Assembly (NCBI GenBank): GCA_029990175.1
Contig: JARKIP010000065.1
Coordinates: 24,468,501-24,532,500, forward strand
Origin: Petunia secreta
Taxonomy: Eukaryota > Streptophyta > Magnoliopsida > Solanales > Solanaceae
Length of the DNA stretch: 64,000 nt
Direction: 5' to 3'
A model generated the notes under the pieces. It made no database searches and was not told the origin of the DNA. It saw nothing but the letters and a program-made list of their open reading frames with translations. A program made the translations under genes and the position numbers. Of this stretch, positions 10,327 to 20,748 are shown piece by piece; within the stretch, counting starts at the first letter, position 1, and each line of letters begins with the position of its first letter.

Positions 10327-10404
10327 CAACAATGTCCTCAGAAGGCACTTCAGCTTCACTCAATGTAGTCACATTTTTTTTTTTACTTCCTCCATGGTTC
10401 CATT
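10327..10404 (-). pseudogene. TPI: TPI exon 2, frameshifted
   Basis: The acceptor is gtgcag (ending 10405) and the donor gtatgt starts at 10326. The exon reads NGTMEEVKK, then after a run of eleven A (10374-10384) resumes as VTTLSEAEVPSEDIV. The exon is 78 nt where the phase of exons 1 and 3 requires 76, so two extra A shift the frame into an immediate TGA. Confidence 0.88.
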
Positions 10405-10765
10405 CTGCACATGTATTTTAGTTTAAAGAAACGAATGAGATTCAGTGACACAGACCTAAGGAAGAAACATATCCTTAATCACAAAGAACAGCTTGTGCTA
10501 ACACTAATCATAGCTTGTTTTTGTGAATTAGCAGATCAGTACTCCTTGGGAAAAGCCAGGAGCACTGCACATATAGAAGCTAAAAAAAACTAATCAATTT
10601 CATATGTACTCAGAAATCATGCATTGATTCTACGTAGTACATATTAACCTAGATATCCAATTAGAATATCAATAATTGTTTCCACAATTATTTACATATA
10701 CTTTGTATCAAGCAATCCATTTAAGTAACCACCTAAAGTTATCAGATATATATGAAACATGAAAT
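10405..10765 (-). other. TPI intron 1, unique part left of B1
   Basis: AT-rich intron sequence ahead of the exon 2 acceptor. A 60-codon plus-strand frame at 10411-10593 shows no family features. Confidence 0.7.
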
Positions 10766-11591
10766 TAATGCAGCCCAATTCCGCGCTGATCAAACATTCA
10801 CTCAATCGAGGCCAATGAAACGAAGCCAAGCCAAGCCAAGTTGCTGCATGATACTCACATTCAGTTGGCATGGTCGGGAGAAAGCAGCCGCCAAAATTGA
10901 TTGGCCGAGCTCAAGATTCGAAGGCGTTATCTACAAGCTCGAGCCTGAAGAAGGGAGCAATCGAACACTCAACATCGATGCTAAACAGTAAAGTAAAAAC
11001 CAAAAGAAGAGCGTCCGAGTTCAAGTGTTCGAGATCAGGTGTTCCAATCAAAGGAAGCAACCGAACACTTCACTTCGACGCCAAGCATTGAGAGCAACCG
11101 AAGGGAGTGCGACCGAATTGAGAGTGTTCGGAATCAAGAAATCAAACACTTAGTTTAGTCAATCACTGCGTGGCTTATTCTTATTGGCCGTCTTTCACCG
11201 TTTTACTATTTTGCCCCTAGAATAGTCTTATATAAACTCCTTTACATTTCATTTGTAAGTACCTAGATTTTGAGTATTGAATATTGACTGAGAGTAGCCG
11301 AGAGCACTTTCTCTTTTTGTCTCAGACGTGAGCAAACCCGATGGGGTCTTCGGAACTTGTGGTTTTCGGTGAATCCGATTGAACAATTCCTCTTTGATCA
11401 TTCAGTTTGCAAGAGGCATTGTTCTCTTGAGGATTGTTTCATAGCTTAGGTGCTCTTTTCTTCAACTTGAATTATACCGAGACCAGTTCCTTGGTGTCGT
11501 TCAAGTATGAAAAGCTGTGTCAAGCTTCTATCTTTACTTTTCGCTGTTATTTTCGGTTGCTTAGCTTCATCCTCGGATTTAGCTTGCACCA
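10766..11591 (+). mobile_element. 5' LTR of B1
   Basis: Begins taatgcagccc (TGATGCAGCCC in sibling copies) and ends gcttgcacca. U3 has several copies of a ccgaacac/gtgttcgg motif. A TATA box (tatataaa) lies at 11229-11236. Confidence 0.88.
11229..11236 (+). promoter_or_regulatory. LTR TATA box (B1)
   Basis: tatataaa in tagtcttatataaactcct. It is repeated identically in the 3' LTR at 25359-25366. Confidence 0.65.
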
Positions 11592-11594
11592 TCT

Positions 11595-11606
11595 TGGTAT
11601 CAGAGC
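11595..11606 (+). other. Primer binding site, tRNA-iMet type (B1)
   Basis: tggtatcagagc, three bases after the LTR end. This is complementary to the 3' end of plant initiator tRNA-Met, the usual primer of Ty3/gypsy and copia elements. Confidence 0.9.
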
Positions 11607-12828
11607 ACGGTTTGGGCTTATTTCTACAACCCCAAATCTTGTTCGACGTTATCTTTATTTTTGTGTGTTTGTGTCTTTGTTTTAGATTTCGTGTTCTTGT
11701 TATTGTTCGTGTTGATTTTACTGTTGGTGTTCTTATTTTACCAAAAAAAAAAAAAAAAAGTGAAAAGAAGAAAAATTCAAAAATTTGCGTTGTTGGTTGG
11801 TTGTTTGAATCGAACAACCACAGATTCATAATCCCCATCGTTTAAGGAATCCAACGAGTACCTGTCGTACACGATTGATGACTAGGGTTTTTCGACGTTA
11901 TTTGGATTGTTCTTGACGTTGGTGGCGTTGATATCGAACCCCAGTGTGTTTTGGTGTTTATTGTTGAAGACTGTGGTTTTTGTTTGATTTGGGTTGTATT
12001 TTGAGCTTAAAGATTAAAGTCCGTCGATTTGCCACCATCTGTACGCTGGAAAATTGTTACATTGTAACAGTTTACGGACGAAGTTAGTTTTCTTAGCTCA
12101 AAATTTTTGGAACTGATTTCTCCGACGTTAAATGTTACTGGAGTAAAACGATCCAAAATCAGTGATAATGATACGTGGTCAGTGAGCAAAGTTTAAATTT
12201 GTCCGTACATCAGAGTCGTTGTTACTGTTCCATTAAAGGAGAAGGGGTAAAACTGTTACATTCAGACCCAGGTGAAATTTTGTCGGTTAGAAAAGGGAAT
12301 GTGGATAAGGTTAAACCCTATTCGCACCAAGGAGGGACCACTTTTGTCTGTACAAGAGTTGGTGTGATCGAAGGGTTCCGAAGAAGGAATCGAAGGATAG
12401 AACCTCCTAGGTTTTCACTTTTCTTTACGATCGACAACTCTCGTTAGTGGATCTCTGGAGTAATTTCTTCTACTCGAGGTCGTACTAACGTATTTGAGGT
12501 TTTAGGGAATTCGTGCGAGGGGTGACCGAAGTCCAAACTTTCATAACAAATTCTTTGACTTTTCGAGCGCAATAAAAACATCGTCTGTTCCATCGAGTCG
12601 AACATTACTTCATTTTTTCCGAAGAGTCAGTGACTAATGTCGAACTTGAAGGATCTTAGAGGACATTGGTCAATCCGATGAAGCCACTGCTAATAAGTTC
12701 TTTGAGTGAATAAAACCAAACCCACAAATTGAGTGGACCCGAGCGCCACCTAATAAAAAGTGAGGGAGAGTGTGAGGTGATTTCTAACCTTAACACTTTG
12801 TTTTTGGTCTTTGATTTGTGCAGGTGCA
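11607..12828 (+). other. B1 untranslated leader
   Basis: About 1.2 kb between primer site and gag. Contains a long A tract at about 11743-11759 and, just before gag, gtgagggagag (12760-12770) and a ttgtgcaggtgc acceptor-like stretch. Both features recur in other elements of the window. Confidence 0.7.
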
Positions 12829-14420
12829 ATGGTTGGAAAAGGAGAGAAGGGCATTGCAGCACCCGAGGTATCGTTAGCTGATCTCATAGCTGCGATACAA
12901 GGCCTCAGTACCAAAGTAAAAGGAGTGAGTGCTCGAGTAGCTAACCTCGAGTAAGGGAGTGTGTCCGTGGCCTTACCTGGGTCCGGCACTAGAACTAGCA
13001 ACTCCACTCCGATGAAACCTGAGAAATTTGCTAAGCTCATTCGACAACAACGATTGAAGAATGAGGATGTTTGAAATGAAGCTTTGGGCAATCCCCAAGC
13101 TACACAACACTTGGGCAATCCCCAAGTGCAACAACAAAACTGGGGCAATCCCCAAGCTGGTCATTAAAACTTGGGCATTACCCGAGGTTATAGATTGCCA
13201 CTTTCAATGGCCCGAAGACAAGTTGTGGTCGTTGATAAAGGGGTCGATGAAGGAGAATTTCCCGATGTCGGAGCTGAGTATGAGCCACCGTTCATTCAAC
13301 GAAGGCAGGTTCAACGAGGTCGTGGATATTTTCGAGGTTGAGGCCGAGCTGCAAATGCTGATCGATATTTTGAACGTGAGGCTAATGACTATTTTGATGA
13401 GTATCTAGAACCGATCCGAGGTGCCCGAGATTCATATTTAAACAGTGTCATGATCACTATTCCACCTTTCAGAGGAACTAGTGATCCCGACCAATATCTT
13501 GATTGGAAGATTCGATTGGAGCGAATCTTCGAAACAAATGAGATGACCGAAGAGAAAAAGGCTGCACATTCTATTGCTTCGTTCGAGACATATGCATCGA
13601 CATAGTGGGAGGCTGATAAAAGGTTGAGACGAAGCAATGCATATCCCGACGTCACCACATGGACACAGTTGAAAAGAGCAATGGATGCTAAGTATGTGAA
13701 TGCCAGATATCAGCAGGAACAACTTCGAAACTCTTCGAATTGAAACAAAGGTCCAAATCGGTTGAAGAATACCATGATGAGTTCGAAAGAATTCGATTGA
13801 CCCTTGATTTGGAAGAAAATGACGAACAAGCCATCATTCGATTAAAAAATAACTTGACTCGAGATGTGTCATCTCAATTGAGGCTGCATGCTTATCAAAC
13901 TTTGGAAGATACGTTTCATGCTGCCATCGAAGTTTAGAAATTACTGAAGGACAATAAAGCAAACCGGTATCGAGGAGTCAGTACTTCAACTCCTTTGAGC
14001 CGAGGAAAATAATGGAAGAGTCCGAATCCAGAAAATGCCAACACAGTTCGAGATCCGAAGAAACCCTTTGAGAGGGGAGTGACCGTTAACCAATCCAAAG
14101 ACATGGGAGGTAAAGCTCAACTCAATACTCCCAGTGCTTTAAAAATTCAGTGTCACAAGTGTAGAGGTTATGGTCATATGGCAAGAGACTGTCCGACTCG
14201 TCATATCATGGTAATGCTCGATGATGGAACCATCCATGAGCAAGTGAGTGACTCCGAGGAGGAAGTAGTCGAGGAGACAGATCGAGCTGAATTCGAAGAT
14301 GATGGATGTGATGCCACCGAGGTTGAGCATCCGGAAGTTCTTTTGGTTGTTTGGAGGAACTTGAGTACCATGGTCATGGAAGAGGAAGATGACAACCAAA
14401 TAGAAAATCTCTTCCATACC
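12829..14420 (+). pseudogene. B1 gag (capsid and CCHC zinc knuckle)
   Basis: Starts MVGKGEKGIAAPEVS and stops after about 42 codons; the rest is scattered over several frames. The capsid region is recognisable at 13440-13740 (ITIPPFRGTSDP, DWKIRLERIFETNEMTE), followed by a KQRSKSVEEYHDEFE segment and a CCHC knuckle (CHKCRGYGHMARDC) at about 14150-14195. Gag assembles the cytoplasmic particle that packages the element RNA. This copy cannot make it. Confidence 0.85.
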
Positions 14421-17358
14421 CAATGTCGAGTAAAAGGGAAGGTATGTTCGATGATTATTGATTCAGGCAGCTATTCGAATGTGGTGAGCCAAACCTTGGT
14501 TTCACAAATGGGTCTGCCTACTACTAAGCATCCCCAATCATACAAGCTCTAGTGGTTGAATGAGTGTGTAGAATTGAGAGTGGCAAAGCAAGTGTTGATC
14601 AAATTTCAAGTGGGAGTTTATCATGATGAAATGATGTTTGATGTAGTCCCGATGCAAGCTTGTCATTTGCTTCTTGGGTGACTATGGCAATATGATCGAT
14701 CTGTTATCCACAACGGTCGTACCAACACTTACACTATTAAGCTCGGAGAGGAGATTTTCATACTCAAACCTTTGTCACAGAAACAAGTCAGCGAGGACTA
14801 TAAACGGATGAGAGAGCTGAAAGAAGCGGCCAAAGCCAAGACTCCTGTCGGGTACCAACAGTGGCCGAAGCAAAAGCTCCACCACTCGTGGTCAACAACA
14901 TCAGTGAAATCATGCAACCGGGTGAGTACTTACGAGGCAACGACACCGGTCGAATGATGATTTGCCTCGTGCACAAGGGTATCTTTCTAAACTCTAATAA
15001 TTATTTTTCTAACGATAACCCTTTGCCTAGTGTTGTACAAAGTGTTTTGCAAGACTTCGGAGACATGTTTCCCGAAGAAATGCCAGGTAGATTGCCTCCG
15101 TTGAGAGGAATCGAGCACCAAATTGACTTTGTTCTGGGGTCTCAAATCCCCAACAAACCTGCATACTGGTGTAATCCCGAAGACACCAAAGAGCTCCAAA
15201 GGCAGGTTGATGAATTGCTGAACAAGCGTCTTATTCGAGAGAGCTTGAATCCTTGCGTCGTTCCTTTAGAGAAATTTATTCTTGTCACGAATAAAGATGG
15301 AACTTGGCGAATGTGCGTTGATTGCCGAGCTGTCAAGAAAATCACGGTAAAGTATCGTCATCCTGTCCCTCAATTAGATGACACATGCTAGATGAGCTAA
15401 GTGGTTCTTCATGCTTTTTGAAGATAGACCTCAAGTCCGGTTACCACCAGATCCGAATGAAACCTGGAAACGAGTGGAAAACCTCATTCAAGGCCAAATT
15501 CGGTCTCTATGAATGGTTAGTGATGCCGTTTGGCCTCTCTAGCGCACCGAGCACATTCATGCGACTGATGGACCATGTGCTCAAGCCGTTCATAAATAAG
15601 TTTGTCGTCGTTTACTTCGATGACATACTTATTTATAGTAAAACTATAGATGAACATGTCGAACACCTAAGGCTAGTGCTTCATAAGCTTAGAGAAGAGA
15701 AGTTATATGCTAACTTGAAGAAATGTGACTTTTGAACGTGTAGTCTTTCTAGGATTCGTTGTGAGTGCTAATGGTGTTGAAGTCGATGAGACAAAAGTCG
15801 AGGCTATCAAAGATTGGTCGACTCCAACCTCGGTATCTCAAGTTCGTAGCTTCCATGGCTTAGCTAGCTTTTACCGAAGGTTTGTTCGTGACTTTAGCAT
15901 CGTGACAGCTTCTTTGACCGAGCTGGTAAAGAAAGACCATCCGTTTATGTAGGGAGAGTCCCAAGAAAGGGCTTTGCAAGAGTTGAAACGGAGGCTTTAT
16001 TCCGCCCGTTGTTGCAACTCCCTTACTTCGGCAAAGCATTCGAGGTCGAGTGTGATACGTCCGGAGTTGGGATCGGAGGAGTGCTGATGCAAGAATCGAA
16101 GCCGATCACTTACTTTAGCGAAAAGCTTAAGGGTGCAACATTGATTACTCTATGAATGACAAGGAGTTGTATGCCCTTGTTCGAGCACTCGCCCATTGGC
16201 AGCATTATTTGTGGCCGCGAGAGTTCGTGATTAAAAGTGATCATGAGTCTTAGAAGCATCTCCGAAGCCAGGAGAAATTAAATCGAAGACATGCCAAGTG
16301 GGTGGAATTTATTGAGATCTTTCCCTATGTAATTCATTATAAAAAGGGAAAAGACAATGTTGTGGCCGATGCGCTATCAAGGAAATTTGCCTAGCGACCA
16401 CTCTCGCCTCGAGGATCATGGTATTTGAAAGCATCAAGTCTATGTACGAAGACGATCCCAAGCTAAAAAGCGTCCGTGATGCAATCTTGAGTGGCCGAAG
16501 GGTTGAGAAATATCAGTGGCACGATGGCTACCTCTTCAAGAATGGGAGGGTTTGTGTGCCAGTGTCATCGTGGAGAGAGCTCTTGGTCCGAGAAGCTCAC
16601 TCTGGAGGCTTGATGGGACACTTCAGTGTCGATAAAACTCTTGAAATCTTGTCCGAGCAGTTCCATTGGCCGAAAATGCGACAAGATATGGAAAAGCTTT
16701 GCAACGCTTGTCTCGTTTGCAAGAAAGCAAAATCGAAGTCCAACCCTCATGGTTTGTACACCCCGTTACCTGTGCCTGATCGACCTTGGGTTGATATATC
16801 CATGGATTTTTGTTTTGGGGTTACCAAGGTTGGGGGGTGGACATGATAGCTTCTTCATTGTCATGGACCATTTTTAAAAAATGGCTCATTTTATTCCTTG
16901 CAAGAAGTATGATGATGCACAACATGTAGCTACTTTGTTTATTTCTAATGTGTTGAAATTTCATGGCCTGCCTCGTACTATTGTGAGTGATCGACACTCA
17001 AAATTCTTGAGTCATTTTTGGAAATGTCTGTGGGGTGCCCTCGGCACCAAATTACTATTCTCGAAGTCTCATTATCCTCAGACTGATGGACAGACCAAGG
17101 TAGTCAACCGAACCTTGGGATCTTTGCTTCGAGCAATGACCAAAGTCAAGGTCGGAAACTGGGCTGATCGTTTTCCCGTGATCGAATTTGCATACAGTCG
17201 AACATTGCATCGAATGATTGAAATGACTCCGTTCGAATGTGTGTATGGTTTTAACCCTTTAATTCCACTTGATTTAACCCCATTGCCTCGAGATTCTATC
17301 ATTGATTTTGAAGGTACTCGACGATCCACTACCTTGATCGAGTTGCATGCAAAGGTGA
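14421..17358 (+). pseudogene. B1 pol, main part (protease to integrase)
   Basis: The protease has the retropepsin triad region (MIIDSGSYSNVVS, near 14450) but is cut by a TAG near 14553. RT retains the active site FVVVYFDDILIYSK near 15600-15640. RNase H begins at about 16040 (VECDTSGVGIGG). Integrase has the HHCC domain (REAHSGGLMGHF, CNACLVC) at 16590-16730 and the core Asp residues (MDF and VSDRHSKF). The third catalytic residue is Lys, not Glu (DGQTKVVNRTL near 17090). There are further frameshifts near 15735, 16000, 16390 and 16815. The reading frame is broken at 17358 by insertion of C and resumes at 24578. Confidence 0.9.
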
Positions 17359-18186
17359 TGATGCAATCGAAACTACGAAAGCGATAAAGATAATAAACAA
17401 GACGAAGACTCACACGATTTTTCAAGTAGCAACGAAGAACGATGTTTCGTTACACCCCGAACAATGGCAAGATTCACCTATGCTATGCAACTATCCTCAA
17501 GAATCACGAGGTCCTTGCGAATAGAATGATCGAAAGGTTTGAAGTTCAACTCGAATTCTTCCAATTGAAATCAAGCTAAATTTCATAAGGTTCAAAGAGA
17601 GAGTTTATCTCATATGTTTTGTGGTCAAGATTGTGTAATTGAAATAAAGGCTAAGGGAAGACTCTTATAGTCTTCTACAAACACAAATGAAATGTCTAGA
17701 ATACCCTTAAAGTGGTTCAAAACATTAGAAGTAAACTAGGACTAAACTTGAAAATACACCACAAAATAATAGGAATTTCGGATGTTGGCTTAGTGAACTA
17801 GGCGCCCCGCCTACTAGGGGAGGCGGTCCGCCTCTGGAAGGTGTGGAGGAGCAGCATAGGGGAGTGGGTTGTCCACCCATTGCACAGGGGTGGTCCGTTC
17901 CTTCAAAGTCCAGAGAGCTCAACATTGGCTAGGCGGTCCGCGCATTTTGGGAGGCGGTCCACCCCTTCCTGAAGCCTCTTGAGGCGCTTCACTTTGTGTC
18001 ATTTGAGCCTCTCCTTGTGGTCTCGATGGTCCTCCTTCCATGGTGCTCCAATGCATGATCGTCAAGTTGGTTCCGGAGCCTTCATCTTCCACATCCAAGC
18101 CTTGCCACACCAAGTGAATGTGAGCATCATGGATTGATTTGGCTTGACTTCTAGTAAAAGGTCTTGGCTTGGTTAGAATTGCATCA
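17359..18186 (-). mobile_element. 3' LTR of C
   Basis: The LTR lies downstream of pol on the minus strand. U3 includes the shared block around cttgaagttg/gatcatgcattgg and clustered ggcggtccgcc palindromes at about 17800-17960. Many single-base differences from the 5' LTR show the insertion is not recent. Confidence 0.92.
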
Positions 18187-20681
18187 TCCTCCCCTTCTTG
18201 AGAAGATTTCATCCTCGAAATTAAGGCGTCATCCTCCAAGGCATCATCACCTACATCAAAAGAAGTCAAGTAAGTAACATTGAAAGTGGTCGACACATTA
18301 TACTCCCCCAGCAAGTCTATCAGATAGGCATTGTTGTTGATCTTGGACAACACTTGGAATGGTCCATGTCCTCTTGGTGCAAACTTCCCCTTCCTATGGT
18401 TTGGAAATATTTCCTTGCGGAAGTTCACCCACACCCAATCTCCCTTCTTGAAATCCACCTTCTTTCTTCCTTTGTTTTTCTTGGTTGCTATCTTCTCATA
18501 GGCCTCCTCCAAGGTCTTCTTCACCTTGGCATGAAGTTCAAGCAATGCCTTGGCCCGAGCTTTACCTTTAAAATCAATAACTACATCTCTTTGCAAAGGG
18601 GTAAGATCAAGAGGAATCAAAGGGTTAAAACCATACACACACTCAAATGGGGTCATGCCAATCATTCGATGCAAAGTACGGTTATATACCAAATCCATGA
18701 GTGGTAGCTTATCAATCCAACTCCCGGGCTTGCCTTTGGTCATAGCTCTAAGTAGAGCTTCTAAGGTTCGATTTACCACCTCAGTTTGCCCATCGGTTTG
18801 TGGGTGGTGGGACGTAGAGAATAGAAATTTGGTGCCAAGAGCACCCCACAAACACTTCCAAAAATGGCTAAGGAACTTGGAGTCCCTATCACTAACAATG
18901 GTGCGAGTCACCCTATGCAACTTTAATATATTATCAATAAACAAAGAAGCTACATGTTGTGCATCATGAGTCTTTTTGCACGGAATGAAGTGAGCCATTT
19001 TGGAGAACCTATCAACGACAACATAAATGCTATCGTGTTCTCCTCTAGTTCGGGGCAAAGCCATAACAAAATCCATAGAGATATCAACCCACGGACTAGT
19101 AGGTACGGGCAAAGGAGTGTACAAGCCATGGGTGTTGGATCTAGACTTGGCCTTCTTGCAATCTAAGCAAGCATTGCAAAAATGTTCTGCAAGAGGCCTC
19201 ATTTTCGGCCAATGGAATTTCTCTTTAAGTATGGCCATAGACTTATCCTCACCAAAGTGACCCATCAAGCCCCCAAAATGTGCTTCTTGCACTAGCACAT
19301 CTCTCCAAGAGGACTCGGGGACATACACTCTCCCATTCTTGAAAATGTAGCCATCTACCCATTGGTATTTCTCCACCCTCTCCCCACTCACTAGAGCATC
19401 ATGAATGCTCTTGAGCTTTGGGTAATGGTCATACATCAACTTTATACTTTCAAAACCCATAAGCCTAGAAGCAAGAGTGGTAGCAAGGGCAAACTTTCTA
19501 GAAAGCGCATCAGCTACAACATTGTCCTTTCCCTTCTTGTAATGAATTACATAGGGAAAAGACTCAATGAACTCGACCCATTTGGCATGGCTTTTGTTCA
19601 ATTTCTCTTGGCCTCTAAGATGCTTGAGTGACTCATGGTCACTCTTGATCACAAATTCACTAGGCCAAAGATAGTGTTGCCAATGAGCAAGAGCTCTCAC
19701 AATGGCATACAACTCCTTGTCATACGCGGAGTAATTCAAGGTTGCACCCTTCAACTTTTCACTAAAGTAGGCAACGGGTTTCCCTTCTTGCATGAGAACA
19801 CCCCCAATACCCACCCCCGAGGCATCACATTCAACCTCAAAAACCTTCCCGAAGTTGGGCAATTGCAACAACGGGGCGGTACTCAACCTACATTTCAACT
19901 CTAGGAAGGCCTTCTCTTGAGGCTCTCCCCACACAAAGGGCTTGTCTTTCTTCACCAACTCGGTGAGTGGTGCGGCAATGATGCTAATGTCCCTAACAAA
20001 GCGCCTATAGAAACTAGCAAGGCCATGAAAACTCCGCACACGATACACGGTGGTAGGAGATGGCCAATCCCTAATGGCTTTAACTTTGGACTCATCAACC
20101 TCTACACCATTTGCACTAACAACAAAGCCCAAAAAGACAACCTTTTCAACACAAAAGGCACACTTCTTAAAATTGCCATAGAGCTTTTCAGCTCTTAGCA
20201 CTTCAAGAACTTGACTCAAGTGGCCAACATGATCATCTATTGATTTGCTATATATCAAAATATCATCAAAATAGACAACCACAAATTTGTTGATAAACGG
20301 CTTCAAGACATGGTTCATCAACCTCATAAAAGTGCTAGGTGCGCTGGAGAGGCCAAAAGACATCACCAACCATTCATAGAGACCAAACATGGCCTTGAAT
20401 GCGGGTTTCCACTCATCACCCGGTTTGATTCGGATTTGGTGGTAGCCGGACCTAAAATCTATCTTAGAAAATATACTAGAACCACTCAATTCATCAAGCA
20501 TATCATCAAGTCTAGGAATGGGATGACGATACTTTACCGTTATCTTGTTGACCGCACGGCAATCAACACACATCCTCCATGTCCCATCCTTCTTTGGCAC
20601 AAGAATGACCAGTACGACACACGGACTCAAGCTTTCACGAACCAAGCCCTTGTTGAGCAACTCATCAACTTGCCTTTGCAA
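17919..20681 (-). CDS. C pol: RT, RNase H, integrase (uninterrupted, 920 codons)
   Basis: The longest intact frame in the window. RT: residues 1 to about 230, with first Asp in FSKIDFRSGY (D75) and YFDD at 137-140. RNase H: D286 (VECDASG), E323, D348 and D391. Integrase: HHCC zinc-binding residues H468, H475, C502 and C505, then core D537, D598 and E634, with the 35-residue spacing of a DDE integrase. All catalytic residues are present. The C terminus (SRMKSSQEGEDDA...) reads through the polypurine tract and about 88 codons into the 3' LTR, with a TRSQAKSIHDAHIHLVW motif. No chromodomain is seen. The true polyprotein begins upstream; a one-base insertion near 20766 separates it from protease. 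The enzymes would copy element RNA in the particle and insert the cDNA. Confidence 0.95.
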   Translation of the reverse strand: MQRQVDELLNKGLVRESLSPCVVLVILVPKKDGTWRMCVDCRAVNKITVKYRHPIPRLDDMLDELSGSSIFSKIDFRSGYHQIRIKPGDEWKPAFKAMFGLYEWLVMSFGLSSAPSTFMRLMNHVLKPFINKFVVVYFDDILIYSKSIDDHVGHLSQVLEVLRAEKLYGNFKKCAFCVEKVVFLGFVVSANGVEVDESKVKAIRDWPSPTTVYRVRSFHGLASFYRRFVRDISIIAAPLTELVKKDKPFVWGEPQEKAFLELKCRLSTAPLLQLPNFGKVFEVECDASGVGIGGVLMQEGKPVAYFSEKLKGATLNYSAYDKELYAIVRALAHWQHYLWPSEFVIKSDHESLKHLRGQEKLNKSHAKWVEFIESFPYVIHYKKGKDNVVADALSRKFALATTLASRLMGFESIKLMYDHYPKLKSIHDALVSGERVEKYQWVDGYIFKNGRVYVPESSWRDVLVQEAHFGGLMGHFGEDKSMAILKEKFHWPKMRPLAEHFCNACLDCKKAKSRSNTHGLYTPLPVPTSPWVDISMDFVMALPRTRGEHDSIYVVVDRFSKMAHFIPCKKTHDAQHVASLFIDNILKLHRVTRTIVSDRDSKFLSHFWKCLWGALGTKFLFSTSHHPQTDGQTEVVNRTLEALLRAMTKGKPGSWIDKLPLMDLVYNRTLHRMIGMTPFECVYGFNPLIPLDLTPLQRDVVIDFKGKARAKALLELHAKVKKTLEEAYEKIATKKNKGRKKVDFKKGDWVWVNFRKEIFPNHRKGKFAPRGHGPFQVLSKINNNAYLIDLLGEYNVSTTFNVTYLTSFDVGDDALEDDALISRMKSSQEGEDDAILTKPRPFTRSQAKSIHDAHIHLVWQGLDVEDEGSGTNLTIMHWSTMEGGPSRPQGEAQMTQSEAPQEASGRGGPPPKMRGPPSQC
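18187..18203 (-). other. Polypurine tract of C
   Basis: On the minus strand, ctcaagaaggggagga directly abuts the LTR start. It primes plus-strand DNA synthesis. It is also coding (SQEGEDD). Confidence 0.85.
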
Positions 20682-20748
20682 TTCCTTTGTATCTTCTAGG
20701 TTCCTCCTATGGGCCGGATTGTTTAGGATTTGGGACCCCGGGACAAAA

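Noticed and set aside
11434..12447. Frames in the B1 leader (for example 11446-11838 minus, 12175-12447 plus)
   Set aside because: They lie between primer site and gag, are not conserved in B3, and show no domain.
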